Of a stretch of 64,000 nt of DNA, positions 10,401-21,493 are shown in pieces. The stretch spans positions 4,834,942 through 4,898,941 of the forward strand of contig NW_023503941.1 of NCBI RefSeq assembly GCF_014529535.1. The letters are read 5' to 3'. Origin of the DNA: Bradysia coprophila (lineage: Eukaryota; Arthropoda; Insecta; Diptera; Sciaridae). The translations under genes and the position numbers were made by a program. Numbering within the stretch: the first letter of the stretch is position 1; the number at the start of each line of letters is the position of its first letter. Under the pieces are notes generated by a model, which saw only the letters and a list, made by a program, of their open reading frames with translations, had not been told where the DNA came from and did not search any database.

Positions 10401-13400
10401 TTGCGATGCATTTAAGTTTTCCATAGTGTGTAGCGTTTAGCACTACGACAGATGTTTGAGTTGACTCTGACGTTGTATTAACATATTGTGCCTGCAAAGT
10501 GGAAAATGTTTTTCTTATGCTTTGACGAGCTTAAGAGTGATATCGCCAAAACTTCAGGTGATTTTTATAACATTGGGAACAAGCGAGCGGTCTCCGATTT
10601 TATTGAGGGATAGCTCGTTGGATTCGTCTTTCAATTCTAGCGAACACGCATCTTTCACTTTTTTGCAAGGGCCCTCTCAATAGAACAAACTGACAAATTA
10701 AAATGAAAAATCATATATTTAAATGTGTGTGTGACAGCTTTGTGTACAGACAGTAAGAGGGACTCAAAATGTCAAAAGAATACTAAGGTTGACGTTTTCG
10801 TTTTATTGGTGTGTGTGATATAATTTTTCAATGAATTTCGAGTCATAATTCCTCTAGATAGTCTACCTCTATGCTTTTTTGAAAAAAAAAAATATTTTTT
10901 CTGTGAAAAGCGTTCAACAGTAAAGACGTGTCAAAACAGTTTTTCGGCAATAACTCAAGAAACTTTAAATTGTTGTAAGAATGTCGGCCTTGGAAAGACC
11001 TACAGGTAGAGTATACGCAGTGCGAGTACGTCCACGAAAGTTATGACTAGAAATATAGTAAATGTTCGGAGAGTCCGCCTTCCCTGCAGCTTCGATGTTC
11101 CACGGAACTGAGTATGGGGAGTTGTAGCTGGCCTCACCCACTATCGTTCCACATATAAATGAACCCAGTACTTTTGTGCTGTAAGCCTAGAGAAGTCTTG
11201 GAAAAAAATGTTGCCAAAATGCAAAATTCCTTCTTTCTGCTGGAACAGCATCTGGAACGGTACTACGACAGTCATTTTTTATTGCCTACTATTCTTTTGC
11301 CCTATCAATAGAAAAACGCTTCGCTATGTCGCGAATATTATGTCGTTACAACAGATCCAATGTCAGTAATATCAAGAGAAAAATTATTAATCAGGAGTCC
11401 GGAACCGTGATTAGTTCTTCAATTGGACCAATATTTGCTACGCGACAGGAGTTTGGAAAAACGATATGATCCAGTGGGAGCAAACGGTTTCATCGAAATA
11501 TCAAAACTGCAGGGAAGGCGGACTCTCCGAACATCTGCTATATTTTTGATCATAACTCTCGTGGATGTACTCGCACCAGGCAGTGCGTATACTCTAACTG
11601 TAGGTCTTTCCAAGGCCGACATTCGTTCAATATTACAACAATTTAGAATTAATTTTTATTGAGTTATTGCCGAAAAACTGTTTTCGGTAGCCTCAGACAT
11701 GTCTTTACTTCTGAACGCTTTTCACAGAAAATATTTTTTTTTTGAAAAAGTGAACGATACGTGTTTCCTAGAATTGAAAGACGAATCCAACGAGCTATCA
11801 CTCATTAAAATCGGAGACAGCCTGAAGTCTTTGCGAAATGTCCATTCCTCTTGCCGAAGCACAGCTGATCAAAATACCTCAATGTAACGATAGTTTGCGT
11901 CGCAATCAAACAATTCACTGACCCAGCATCGTGCAAACATCCACGTTATGGTCGACGGAGGATATCCTGTACAAACACAAGCAATTTTTCTTGATTCGTT
12001 GATCCGTAACGCAACACTTCGAACCTCAACAGTTGGAACGCCTGGAAAAATGTAAAAAAAATGACCAAAGTTGATATGAAACCCTACGTCGAACTGACCT
12101 TTTACGCGCAGTTCGAATTTTTTCTCCATTGAACTAACTCCATTAGAAGCTTTCAGTGTGTAGGAGCCAGAATCGTCTAGCTTAGCCATCCATATTTTCA
12201 AAACAGTAAAGTCTTCTGTGACCTTCACCTCATAATTTTCATCTTTATCATCTGGAAGTATTATATTCCCCATTGGATTATACCAATCAATCGTTGGCTT
12301 TGGACGCCCTTTATATTTCACTTTCCATATTGCCACTTGCCCACTTTTGATTTCGATTCCGTAAATTCCATCCATCGCTTGAATGTCGAGAGCGTCGTCA
12401 TCTTTTTCTAAATGGAATTTAATTTTTTTTTTGGATAAATGTGCCACCGAAAGCATGTCGACCATGCTCCATCTCGTTGGCACTATCTAAAAAATAGCCC
12501 GTTTTTAGACGCGTATCTCACCCAAAATTTCAATAAAGATTCGGTCGACACTTTTGCTTCGAAGTTCGTCAATAGCTTCGCATTCATAAACTCCTTCGTC
12601 CATGACTTTGTCAACATTTCCGATTAAAATTGCACTCGTTGCTATTTGCAGAGACCGTCTTGTTGGATGATTTTGTATTGTTAGTTCCGATTGAACAACT
12701 CGCGTCTCCTAATTTTTGTATGTCAACGGAAAAGTAAGTCATAAACTCACGTACTGTACCATCATACAATCTTCACCTTTAACGAAGCATTCGGTAATTT
12801 CCACTCGATGACCACTTTTTCACCGGTTCGAACTACAATCGAACAATTCAATTTCAGCTGTTCCCCTCTGGTTCCAAACAGTCCAGTGGCTGATTCTATC
12901 TTGGGTGGGTGGTCTAAATTGTGAATTGATGATCTTTTCGTTATTTGTTCCGCAATAGTTCGGTAAGAAATGTGTCATTGATCTTGGTAATAACTGAATG
13001 AACAGGAGCCAGGTATAACGTCTAACTTACATCGGATGGGGAAAAGTATTTGCAAATCGTTGCGTGAGTCTGGCACACAAGCAAACGTTCTGCCGTAAAT
13101 TTCTTCAGCCGAAGTAAACTCAATCCAGAATCCTATTTCCTTTCGGTAGTAAATTGGGCGCTCAATAGGCAACTGCAACATTTTAGAAATTGCAATCACA
13201 TTCTTTGGCGAAAATTCCTTGTACCTCAGGTTACAAAGAACATGTGAATATCCATTACACCCAAGTGGAGACTAAAGTTACGAAGATTTTAAAACTTAAA
13301 CAAAACTTCACCTTTTTGCCGTCTTCAAGTAGATTTACTTTGACGTTTTCTGACGTTGGTTTACATGGTATATGATGCAAGAAATCGTCATCAATGGAAA

Positions 13401-13974
13401 TGGCTATCGATTGGTAACGTTGACGGAGAGCTTTTCCGTTGTGCAATCCAGAAGGTGCCAACAAATGTTGAGTGTCTAAGTTACAAAGAAAATGAAAATC
13501 GATCCTTTGATGACGCAGCTATACAAACGGAACCATTAACAAATATGTAGATTTGTGTTAGGCCACTAGCTCCTTCGTAACGGTCACGTTCAATGTCAAA
13601 ACTCCACGAATAGTTGTAATTTCCTTGTGTACTGTTTGCCACGCAATAGAAATAACCCACAAAATGATGTGATACGTTAGTCAAATGGATCGTACTAATG
13701 TATCGACGATCGTAAGAAAAGGGACCTTTGTAATAGTAATCCTTTTCTTCAATGTGATCAACATCGTATCTTCCGTCAAAGCCCTGAAAATAGCAAACAA
13801 ACATAATTACCGCAGACGAGATATTCGGGATCGGAATGCACTTTCTAACCTGAAATGGTTGCCAGGTTATTGGGTACTCCGCAACACAACGAATGGAGAA
13901 GTTCGAATGTGGTGCTAATGTTTCTTTATTCGATAGTGGGTCAATGGTAGGAGGAGCCAGAAAGACGTCGTTCT
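7475..13974 (-). CDS. Pvr: Pvr: PDGF/VEGF receptor-related receptor tyrosine kinase (5' exon(s) missing)
   Basis: Receptor for PDGF/VEGF-like ligands at the plasma membrane. The 21 exons I join are 13974-13850, 13783-13534, 13475-13312, 13172-13031, 12913-12777, 12708-12522, 12407-12099, 12041-11878, 10491-10345, 10284-10146, 9954-9811, 9746-9459, 9389-9292, 9233-9089, 9032-8911, 8854-8752, 8682-8192, 8130-8039, 7972-7855, 7799-7692 and 7621-7475. Together they keep one frame for 1206 codons. Exons from 13974 to 9459 are extracellular Ig-type domains (for example C..W and GTYEC, GNYKC). TM is at 9389-9292. The kinase shows [24 protein letters not shown] (the Pvr-type variant of HRD), DFG, and [13 protein letters not shown], with a ~70-residue kinase insert before WLFQIARGM. 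The last exon (HYIDLN...) follows donor GAG|GTGAAT. Uncertain points: donor GTTCCG at 13533, an alternative donor at 12767, and the missing signal-peptide exon. Confidence 0.9.
10588..11820. repeat. Large inverted duplication filling a Pvr intron
   Basis: Outer arms 10588-10640 and 11768-11820 are inverse complements (TCGTTGGATTCGTCTTTCAA). Inner arms ~10875-11105 and ~11490-11755 are too (GTCGGCCTTGGAAAGACCTA; CTCTCCGAACAT). The structure sits in the intron between the Pvr exons at 12041-11878 and 10491-10345. The outer arms translate to [12 protein letters not shown] in both copies, so they may be duplicated remnants of some exon. I find no use for that sequence in the Pvr frame. Confidence 0.7.
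10674..10775 (+). repeat. Dispersed repeat, second copy inverted at 34063-34167
   Basis: CTCTCAATAGAACAAACTGA, the ATTTAAATGTGTGTGTGA block and a following GGGACTC are shared with the reverse complement of 34063-34167. Here it interrupts the left arm of the Pvr intronic palindrome, so it inserted after the duplication. Confidence 0.6.
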
Positions 13975-14189
13975 CTGCAACTAAACGCACAGAATTATTG
14001 ACTCATGTCGCTGCCAAAATAATCAAATTGATATCGGTGATGGTGACGAGAAGTTCGTTATTATTGGTGATGGACATGAATCTTTCACTTGTTTACCAAG
14101 TGATATACGTGGTCCAGTGCACAAAGAAAATTATTGCTTTTGTTGAGAGCAACGTGTTGAGACAGAATGACGAATCAATGGAATCGACA

Positions 14190-14442
14190 ACAAACCAGGG
14201 TCGTTGATGTCATGGAAAGAATAGCATCTCTGAAATGGAGCTGGGCGGGACATATTGAAGTATTTATAAAAGACGAGCTATAGGTAGACCACCAGAGAGA
14301 TGGACAAACGGAATTAAGAATATTGCAGGTACAAACTGGCAGCAAATGGCAATGGATCGTACGAAATGGAAAGAAGTTGGAGAGGCCTACATCCAGCAGT
14401 GGATAGAAACAGGCTGAAAAAGAAGAAGAAGAAGAAGAAGAA
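14190..14442 (+). mobile_element. 5'-truncated RTE-type non-LTR retrotransposon 3' end
   Basis: Frames give ...RVVDVMERIASLKWSWAGHI... and then, after a frame change, GRPPERWTNGIKNIAGTNW and WKEVGEAYIQQWIETG with a stop. This is the familiar C-terminus of RTE-like endonuclease/reverse-transcriptase polyproteins. A (GAA)n tail follows at ~14420-14442. It lies just 5' of the first visible Pvr exon and probably separates it from exon 1. Confidence 0.7.
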
Positions 14443-14451
14443 CGTGTTCCA

Positions 14452-15500
14452 GCTGAAATAGTACGAAATCGGCACAGCGTATTTTAGGCAGAAATAACAG
14501 CGAGTTATCAGTTGCTAGAATTTTGGTTCGAGTTGATCCGAAGGACGTTCAAGTCATATAGAAATTCCCATCCGATTTTGGCGCTAAAAGACAATGAGTT
14601 AACTGATGGTACGAAAAAGAAATTGATCGAGAGTAAAGAGTCGGAGTGGTAGATTCAGCATACGGTTGGCGTACACCCATAGCGAATCAACGTTTCTTTT
14701 ACGAACAAATTTCCTAGATGGAAGTAGGAAGTTAAAGAGAACACCAAAATGATCATGGGTTACAGACGAATATCGAGGACATCAGAGGTCGATTTGGTTC
14801 ATCAGTTGATAGCCGACACGGCGTCAAACAAAAGTCGAAAAATGAATTTTGGAAAACATGCGACCGAAGTACTAATAATTACCGACACACCGACACCGTT
14901 GCACGAGTTTTCCACGATTATTGTGAACGAATCGAAGATAAGGAAAGAATGAATCGAGAGCCAGTACCTGTAATTCCAATAACCGTAAGCATAAGCATGC
15001 ATAATCACATTGTTGGCAATCATCAGCAGAGGCGTTTAGTTCACCTACGGAAATATGCAATCGTACTAGGCATAAAGGTGAAAGTGATTAGAATTTTTGC
15101 GCTGTTTGTTAGAGAGAATCGAGGATAGAACCCAACAATGTAAAGTAAATGACGTGGTACAGCAGTAGAATTAATTTTTATCGTTTAAGATTCTAATTGA
15201 GTGCTCGGCGGATACAATTGTTTTGTATAAGTTTTGCTAGCCTAAAACGAATTTGTTTTTTAGAATGTTTTTTATTAGTCGCTTTGCTGAAAGGGGAGTA
15301 ACGTAGTGGCCCGCAAACGAGGCACACACATACAAGTAAAGTCACGTCTCATGTCAAACATATCAACGTAATTGTAATCAGCAGTTTTCGATTGGTCTAC
15401 CAACAGCACTCGATCAGTTAACAGGCACAAATAAACAGATCAAACAATTACACCGACTCGTCTTTTATCATAATGCCAACGGCATTATAGGTTCATCATT
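14452..15500 (+). mobile_element. Degenerate LTR-retrotransposon 3' portion (tentative)
   Basis: One frame stays open from 14452 to 14952 apart from four stops, all TAG. A polypurine-tract-like GAAAGGGGAG at 15289-15298 is followed by GTAACGTAGTGGCCC, which resembles a Ty3-type PPT/LTR junction. The second LTR is absent, so this is an inference from the PPT alone. No conserved pol motif was recognised. Confidence 0.3.
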
Positions 15501-15511
15501 TCAAAATTAAA

Positions 15512-16759
15512 CATAGCTAACGCCGACCCGTACGAAACACCTATTCGTATCAAAAGCCTTTAATGTGAAACTCTTCATTTCTCTTACTTCATTTTCTTCT
15601 CTGCTGAAAAACTATTCTCCCTTTAAAATCACTTACATTATCCACTCTTTGCCTTGTTATCATATACAACTAAATTGCCGGAGGCAATATAGACAGCCCC
15701 GTACGAAGTCAAATTTCATAAATTCCTATTTAAACAGCTATATACCGCTATATTTAACTATATTTCACTATAAATAAACTTTTCACAGATAAATATATGC
15801 TATTATATAGCTCTATATGCCTGTATACAGCTCAATATAGCTGTATATAGGTATATATAGATGTCCGTATATGGAATCCCTGAAACCCCTCACACTTAAC
15901 ACATTATTTCCATGTTAACAGAAACTCTCTTAGTATCATTTTTCCCAAGATATTTCTATTTTACTAAAATCCAATATGGCCACCGGCAGCCATTTTGTTA
16001 GGAGACCGGAAATAGTATCGACGCTTTACATTCGTTAATACCTTTCAAACAAAAAAAAATTCATGAAATTCGGTCAAAATTTACTCGAGATATTGACAAA
16101 ATACTCCACGTTCACTGTACGGCCGAGTAGCCAGATAAGAGCTCACTCCAAGAGACCTAGCTCACGCTCCGGAGAACATAATTTCATAAACTTGATAAAC
16201 CTGATTGGTACGGTCAATACCTATCTAATAAAGCTAAAACGAACGAAATATGTTCAAATTTGACCGACCTACAAGCAAAAACTGCTTGCCGCCCTGTGCC
16301 TGTTTCACACCAAGGGGTCTATCTCACAAGTCGGTCATTTGATTTCCATAAACTTTTTTTTTGTCGATCGGTATTGTAAATACCTTTTATTTGACGTATC
16401 ACTTACAAGTTTAACGTTTAAATGTCCGGAGATATCTTCGAAAAACCGTAAAGCACTTATTGGGCCCCAGCTCAGGAGGGGTCGATCCAAAATCACTCAT
16501 CTTCGAACTTAGCCTGTCTTTTTACATTACCAAACGGGGAAAAAAAGAATTTTCAAAATCGGATGCGTTTTACTCAAGTTATCGTGCAGACAGACAGACG
16601 GACGGACGGACGGACGGACAGACGGACATTTTTTTCTTGCTGATTTGGCATCTCTGGACAACCACAATAGGTTTCCCCTTACTCAGGGAGTCCAATTCGA
16701 CGTGTTACAAACGTATGCGTAAACCTATAAGACCCCAGTACTTCGTACGGGTCTAAAAA
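15512..16759 (+). mobile_element. Family A element, copy 2
   Basis: Same ends and internal order as copy 1: CATAGCTAACGCC start, GTCY microsatellite at ~16592-16627, 3' hairpin and GGGTCTAAAAA at 16749-16759. A precedes and T follows. The internal reading frame present in some other copies is interrupted here by TGA near 16261, which argues against coding. Confidence 0.8.
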
Positions 16760-18415
16760 TAAAAACAAGAATTTCACATTTGTACCAGCAACTCAACAGT
16801 TAATTATGCTGTGAAGTGCTGTGGTGATTTAACAAATCAACCATAAATGATGAATTGCCCAGAAAAATCGATAGAGAAACGCCAAAGTGAAAAAATACGT
16901 TTATGCCACTCGACATCATAATATGCAAAATTTGCAAACTTTAGATGCCTCTGTGGCATAAAACGTTGTATGTCTCGACCTAGAGCCTAATAAAGTACTT
17001 TGCACTGGATGTCATAAATAACTATTATGCAATTCAGTGAGCGAATTCGATACTTACGCAGCCTGTGTTCAGTGTCATACGAACCAGTTTTATTTCATCA
17101 AAAAATCAGTGCGAAAAAAATTTTATCGCACCCAAAATACATCGACACGATCATAATCATATATTCATCAAATGTAATAACAACACGTTTTTCAGTAGAT
17201 GTCAATTTCAGCTTCAGTTTTTTTAGTGAAAATTTTGTTTTTGTAGTCTTGGGGAATTTGCATAAAACGTTGTATGAAACAAGAATCGAATGAAGGTCAG
17301 GCCCTTAGCTACTAATGGGCTTAGGCGGGCTGAGCCCGCCCTGGAATCTTGCGAGCCCGCCCTGGAACTTTTAGAGTTCATCTGGAAATTCTGTTAACTT
17401 AAAGACATATCGATTGAAGTTGATGTCTCTCATATGCCTTATGTATTTATCAACCTGATTCTGTTTGTTCATTTGATGTGTATATCTTCTAAGTTCATAA
17501 AAAAAGTCTCGCTGCGCGGCTATTTACTTAGTAGAGACTTACAACAATTTTGAGTTTTAATGTAGGAGGTTGTATGAAAAACATTCAAGATGCTCAAAGC
17601 GTTTTTTTTCAACCTTTGGCTATCCTAATCCCGAATTACCTTTGATGGACGTGTTGAGACAAAAACTTGTTTAGTTGCTTAAACACGAAATTTTCGAAAT
17701 TTTTTCTTTTTGAGTCATCAAGTACTTTTGTTTATCTAAATCCTGATCACGGTTTGAGGGCTCGGAATCGGGTAAGTTCAGGTCAAAAATGAATGCTTCA
17801 GGTCTGATCTACGTTGAAAGCTGAAGGTCATAAAAATGTTCACTTGGCTCAACAGCTACATTTTTCGCATTTTGAATTTTAAATGGTCGTCAACAAGTAA
17901 CTTCCAGTGTAGCTACATGACTTTGTTAATGACATTGAACAGCTTTTCTGTACGATTTGCTTTCTCATAAAAAAGCATTCGTTCTTGAACTCCCAAAACC
18001 TGATAGTAAGCTTCTGAAGATATCGGATCATGGCAGCGGTTTTCATAGACGAGTTGAGACGGCTACTGCACCGCTAGAAAATTTTTGGAAGGTTTTTCTC
18101 CAAAATTTCATGTTTTTGATTTAAAATATTTCCTCAGTTTCAACACCACTGACAAAAAGTAAAAATTTTAGATCAGCCTGTAGTTTCTTGTTTGGAACAA
18201 ATCGGAGCTATTCAGAGAATTTTGTGTCTCCTCAGTTTCTTCAATCCTTGACAAAGTTCAAAGAAGAGTACAATTTTTGGCTGGAAGTAATTTTTTTTAT
18301 GAAGCAGTGACTTCAAAAGTTATACTAAAAGACATCACTCTTCTTATTTATAATTTTGAATTACATTTAACATACAAGCATGGATTTTAAAAGGGCAGTA
18401 CGTTTTCGAAATCTA
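16760..18415. other. No gene recognised between two family A copies
   Basis: AT-rich sequence. A GC-rich palindrome (GGCGGGCTGAGCCCGCC, ~17326-17342) is followed by a GAGCCCGCCCTGGAA direct repeat. This looks like the end of a decayed DNA transposon but could not be assigned. The longest open frame (17027-17293, +) has no recognisable features. Confidence 0.4.
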
Positions 18416-19852
18416 TTTAGACCCGTACGAAGTACTGGGGTCTTATAGGTTTACGCATACGTTTGTAACACGTCGAATTGGACTCCCTGAGTAAGGGGAA
18501 ACCTATTGTGGTTGTCTAGAGATGCCAAATCAGTGAAAAAAAATGTCCGTCTGTCCGTCTGTCTGCACGATAACTTGAGTAAAACGCATCCGATTTTGAA
18601 AATTCTTTTTTTTCCCGTTTGGTAATGTCAAAAGACAGGCTAAGTTCGAAGATGAGTAATTTTGAATCGACCCCTCCCGAGCTGTGGCCCAATAAGTGCT
18701 TTACGGTTTTTCGAAGATATCTACGGACATTTAAACGTTAAACTTGTAAGTGATACGTCAAATAAAAGGTATTTACAATACCGATCGACAAAAAAAAAGT
18801 TTATGGAAATCGGATGACGGACTCGTGAGTTAGACCCCTTGGTGTGAAACAGGCACAGGGCGGCAAGCAGTTTTTGCTTGTAAGGTCGGCCACATTTGAA
18901 CATATTTCGTCTGTTTTAGCTTTATTAGATAGGTATAGATCAGTGTCAAATAGCGGTTTCTTCTCTCAAAAAGTGTCAAATGAGTTGTCAATTTCACAAA
19001 GCTAACCTCAAAAGATGTTTCGTTCATAGAGCCGCCCCTTGAAATGTATGAAAATTTGTGTTGCGTCTCACCATCCAATACTTTTTTGTTCGATTTGAGG
19101 TTAGCTTTGTGAAATTGACAACTTATTTGACAGCTCAAACGACATTGACAATGATCTATTGACCGTACCAATCAGGGAAAAAAAATTATGTTGAAATTAT
19201 GTTCTCCGAAGCGTGAGCTAGGTCTCTTGGAGTGAGCTCTTATCTGGCTACTCGGCCGTACAGTGAACGTGGAGTATTTTGTCAATATCTCGAGTAAATT
19301 TTGACCGAATTAAATGAATTTTTTTTTTGTTTGAAAGGTATTAACGAATGTAAAGCGTCTGTAAAATTTCCGGTCTCCAAACAAAATGGCTGCCGGTGGC
19401 CATATTGGATTTTAATAAAAGTGATTTATATTGGGAAAAATGATACTTAGAGAGTTTCTGTTAACATGGAAGTAATTGGTTATGTGAGTGGGGTGTTTCA
19501 GGTATTCCATATATGGACATCTATATATATCTATATTCACCTATATTGAGCTATATACAGGCATATAGAGCTATATAATAGCATATTCATTTGTGAAATG
19601 TTTATTTATAGGAAAATATAGGTAAATATAGCGGTATATAGCTGTTTAAATAGGAATTTATGAAAGTTGACTTCGTGCGGGGCTGTCTATATTGCCTCCG
19701 GCAATTTATTTGTATATGATAACAAGGCAAAGAGTGTAAGTGATTTTAAAGGGAGAATAGTTTTCCAGCAGAGAAGAAAATGAAGTAAGAGTAATGAAGA
19801 ATTTCACATTAAGGGCTTTTGATACGAATAGGTGTTTCGTACGTTAGCTATG
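18416..19852 (-). mobile_element. Family A element, copy 3, with nested MITE
   Basis: Reverse-oriented copy. The hairpin end is at 18416-18445 and the CATAGC end at 19852. It lacks the nine-base CGGGTCGGC present near the 5' end of other copies and carries a 221-bp insertion at 18937-19157. The flanking bases (A before and T after, in element orientation) agree with the other copies. Confidence 0.8.
18937..19157. mobile_element. Palindromic MITE nested in family A copy 3
   Basis: Aligning to uninterrupted copies defines the insertion exactly: AGGTAT | AGATCAGTGTCAAA ... TTGACAATGATCT | ATTGACC. Ends are inverted (AGATCA..TGATCT) with a 2-bp AT duplication. An inner pair, AGTTGTCAATTTCACAAAGC and its inverse at ~19102-19125, gives a long stem. 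No coding capacity. Confidence 0.8.
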
Positions 19853-20037
19853 TTTTTTTTAGTCAATTCTTTGAGTCTTTCTTGAGGGGATGGCCATTTC
19901 TTTAAGTTTTCAAAAATTTAAGGGCGTTGTTGCAATAGTGAAGTCGGCATCAAATGACCATCCTGACTACCGATGTTATGTTCAAAAGAAATCAAATAAA
20001 AATTTAAATTGTCTCTATCATTATTACTGAAGACACG

Positions 20038-20082
20038 ATGTCTTGTCAACCTCGGCTTCGCCTCGGGTTGACAATCGACATC
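20038..20082. repeat. Hairpin repeat (CCTCGGCTTCGCCTCGG core), copy 1
   Basis: GATGTC-TTGTCAACC-CGGC-TTC-GCC-GGTTGACAA-GACATC forms an almost perfect hairpin. A second copy lies at 21436-21482. Both are followed by TCTAG(C/T)GCGA, so the hairpin belongs to a longer dispersed repeat. Confidence 0.65.
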
Positions 20083-21435
20083 TAGCGCGATAAAATACCT
20101 TCACTCGATTCTTGTCTCATAAATAACCATTTTTGATTGCTTGAAAAGGACTGAGGTACGCATTCTCTTTCAACACACTAAAACATTGGATAAAACATCC
20201 TCTATTTTGTCTGTGGATCCAATACATACGGCTTTGAGTTTCTTTTCGTAAAAGTATCGCTTCCTTCGGTTCGAACCAAACACCTTTTCGTCACATTTTG
20301 TAAAAGGATAGATTAACTAGCATCGAACATAACTCCGTTGAGTAGTTGAGTTACCTTTCCTAAAAGGATAAATTCCTTCGGATCGAACAAAATGAACATG
20401 ATTTTTTATATAACCACAAACAAACGCCAGAGTATGAAGAAACGCCTAGAAAAATCGCCAAAGTGTGAAGAAATGTTACAAAGCCAAATTTACCATTAAA
20501 TAATTACCACTCTCAGCGTTTCTTCACACTCTGTCGATTTTTGTCGACGTTTCTTCACGCTCTGAGGATTTTTTTAAATTTTTTTTGGCGATTCTTCACT
20601 GGAATACCTATTAGAAACTTGTACACATTTCACTTAAAACTTTTTTCTATGATCCTAATGCACATAACGACATGTTTCAAATTCACTCACTCCATAATAA
20701 TTCTTAGTTCTATTACTCACCAACAATTTTGCCCAAGAATATCCAAATTACCCAACATAATACGATCGACGAGATCATTCTTTCGACATTTTTTTGTTCT
20801 CTGATCATGTGCAATCACGCAGTCTTAACGTCTAACGGGTTTTTGGAATACAATCGTCTTCGATTTTTAGTATGTTCCTTCGGTATAAAGAGTCACCGAA
20901 ATTTATCGAAGCGGATACGTGAAGTGCGATGAACATTAACACTGAATCATTCGTAAGTTATGCTGATTCACAGAGCAATCGAAAACTATGCAGTGCACTG
21001 AGAATCCACGATTTTTGACAGGGGTTGTGTGTCAAACATGACTTATATTATAAGATAATGTAAGAACATAAAACCATATTAATCACTCAGCTACATTATG
21101 CATCAGCATCAGGAAGGCGTATCATAGCTGCGTATTTGATAGTGTAGCTGTATACTCGATATCATAGCTGTGTAACGCTGAATGATCGTGTTTTAATGCT
21201 TACCAATCGAGAGGCGTGGCTCATTGACTACTTGATTTTATTTAGCGCGTCTCTATACATCACATTGCAATGTGTATATAGTGCAGGTTGCTTGATCGTT
21301 CAAATGAATTCATGTTTGCATGTGAATGTTTGGTAGAAATTTTGGTAATATTTTGCATTGGAAAGGTGATTATGGCCCGAAATTGCGAAAAACGTTGTAT
21401 CTACCACGGTAGGTATGCCGGTATTTTTTCGCACA
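20083..21435. other. No gene recognised; palindromic debris
   Basis: Contains direct and inverted AAGAAACGCC / GGCGTTTCTTCAC-type motifs at ~20434-20560. Short open frames on + at 20541-20804 and 20729-20932 have no recognisable domain. The 20083-20120 segment (ATAAAATACCTTC...AAATAACC) is the uninterrupted version of the site into which family A copy 4 inserted. Confidence 0.4.
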
Positions 21436-21482
21436 CGACATCTTGTCGACCTCGGCTTCGCCTCGGATCGACAATCGACATC
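21436..21482. repeat. Hairpin repeat, copy 2
   Basis: Same CCTCGGCTTCGCCTCGG core with inverted GTCGA/TCGAC arms. Immediately followed by TCTAGTGCGAAA and then family A copy 4. Confidence 0.6.
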
Positions 21483-21493
21483 TAGTGCGAAAA

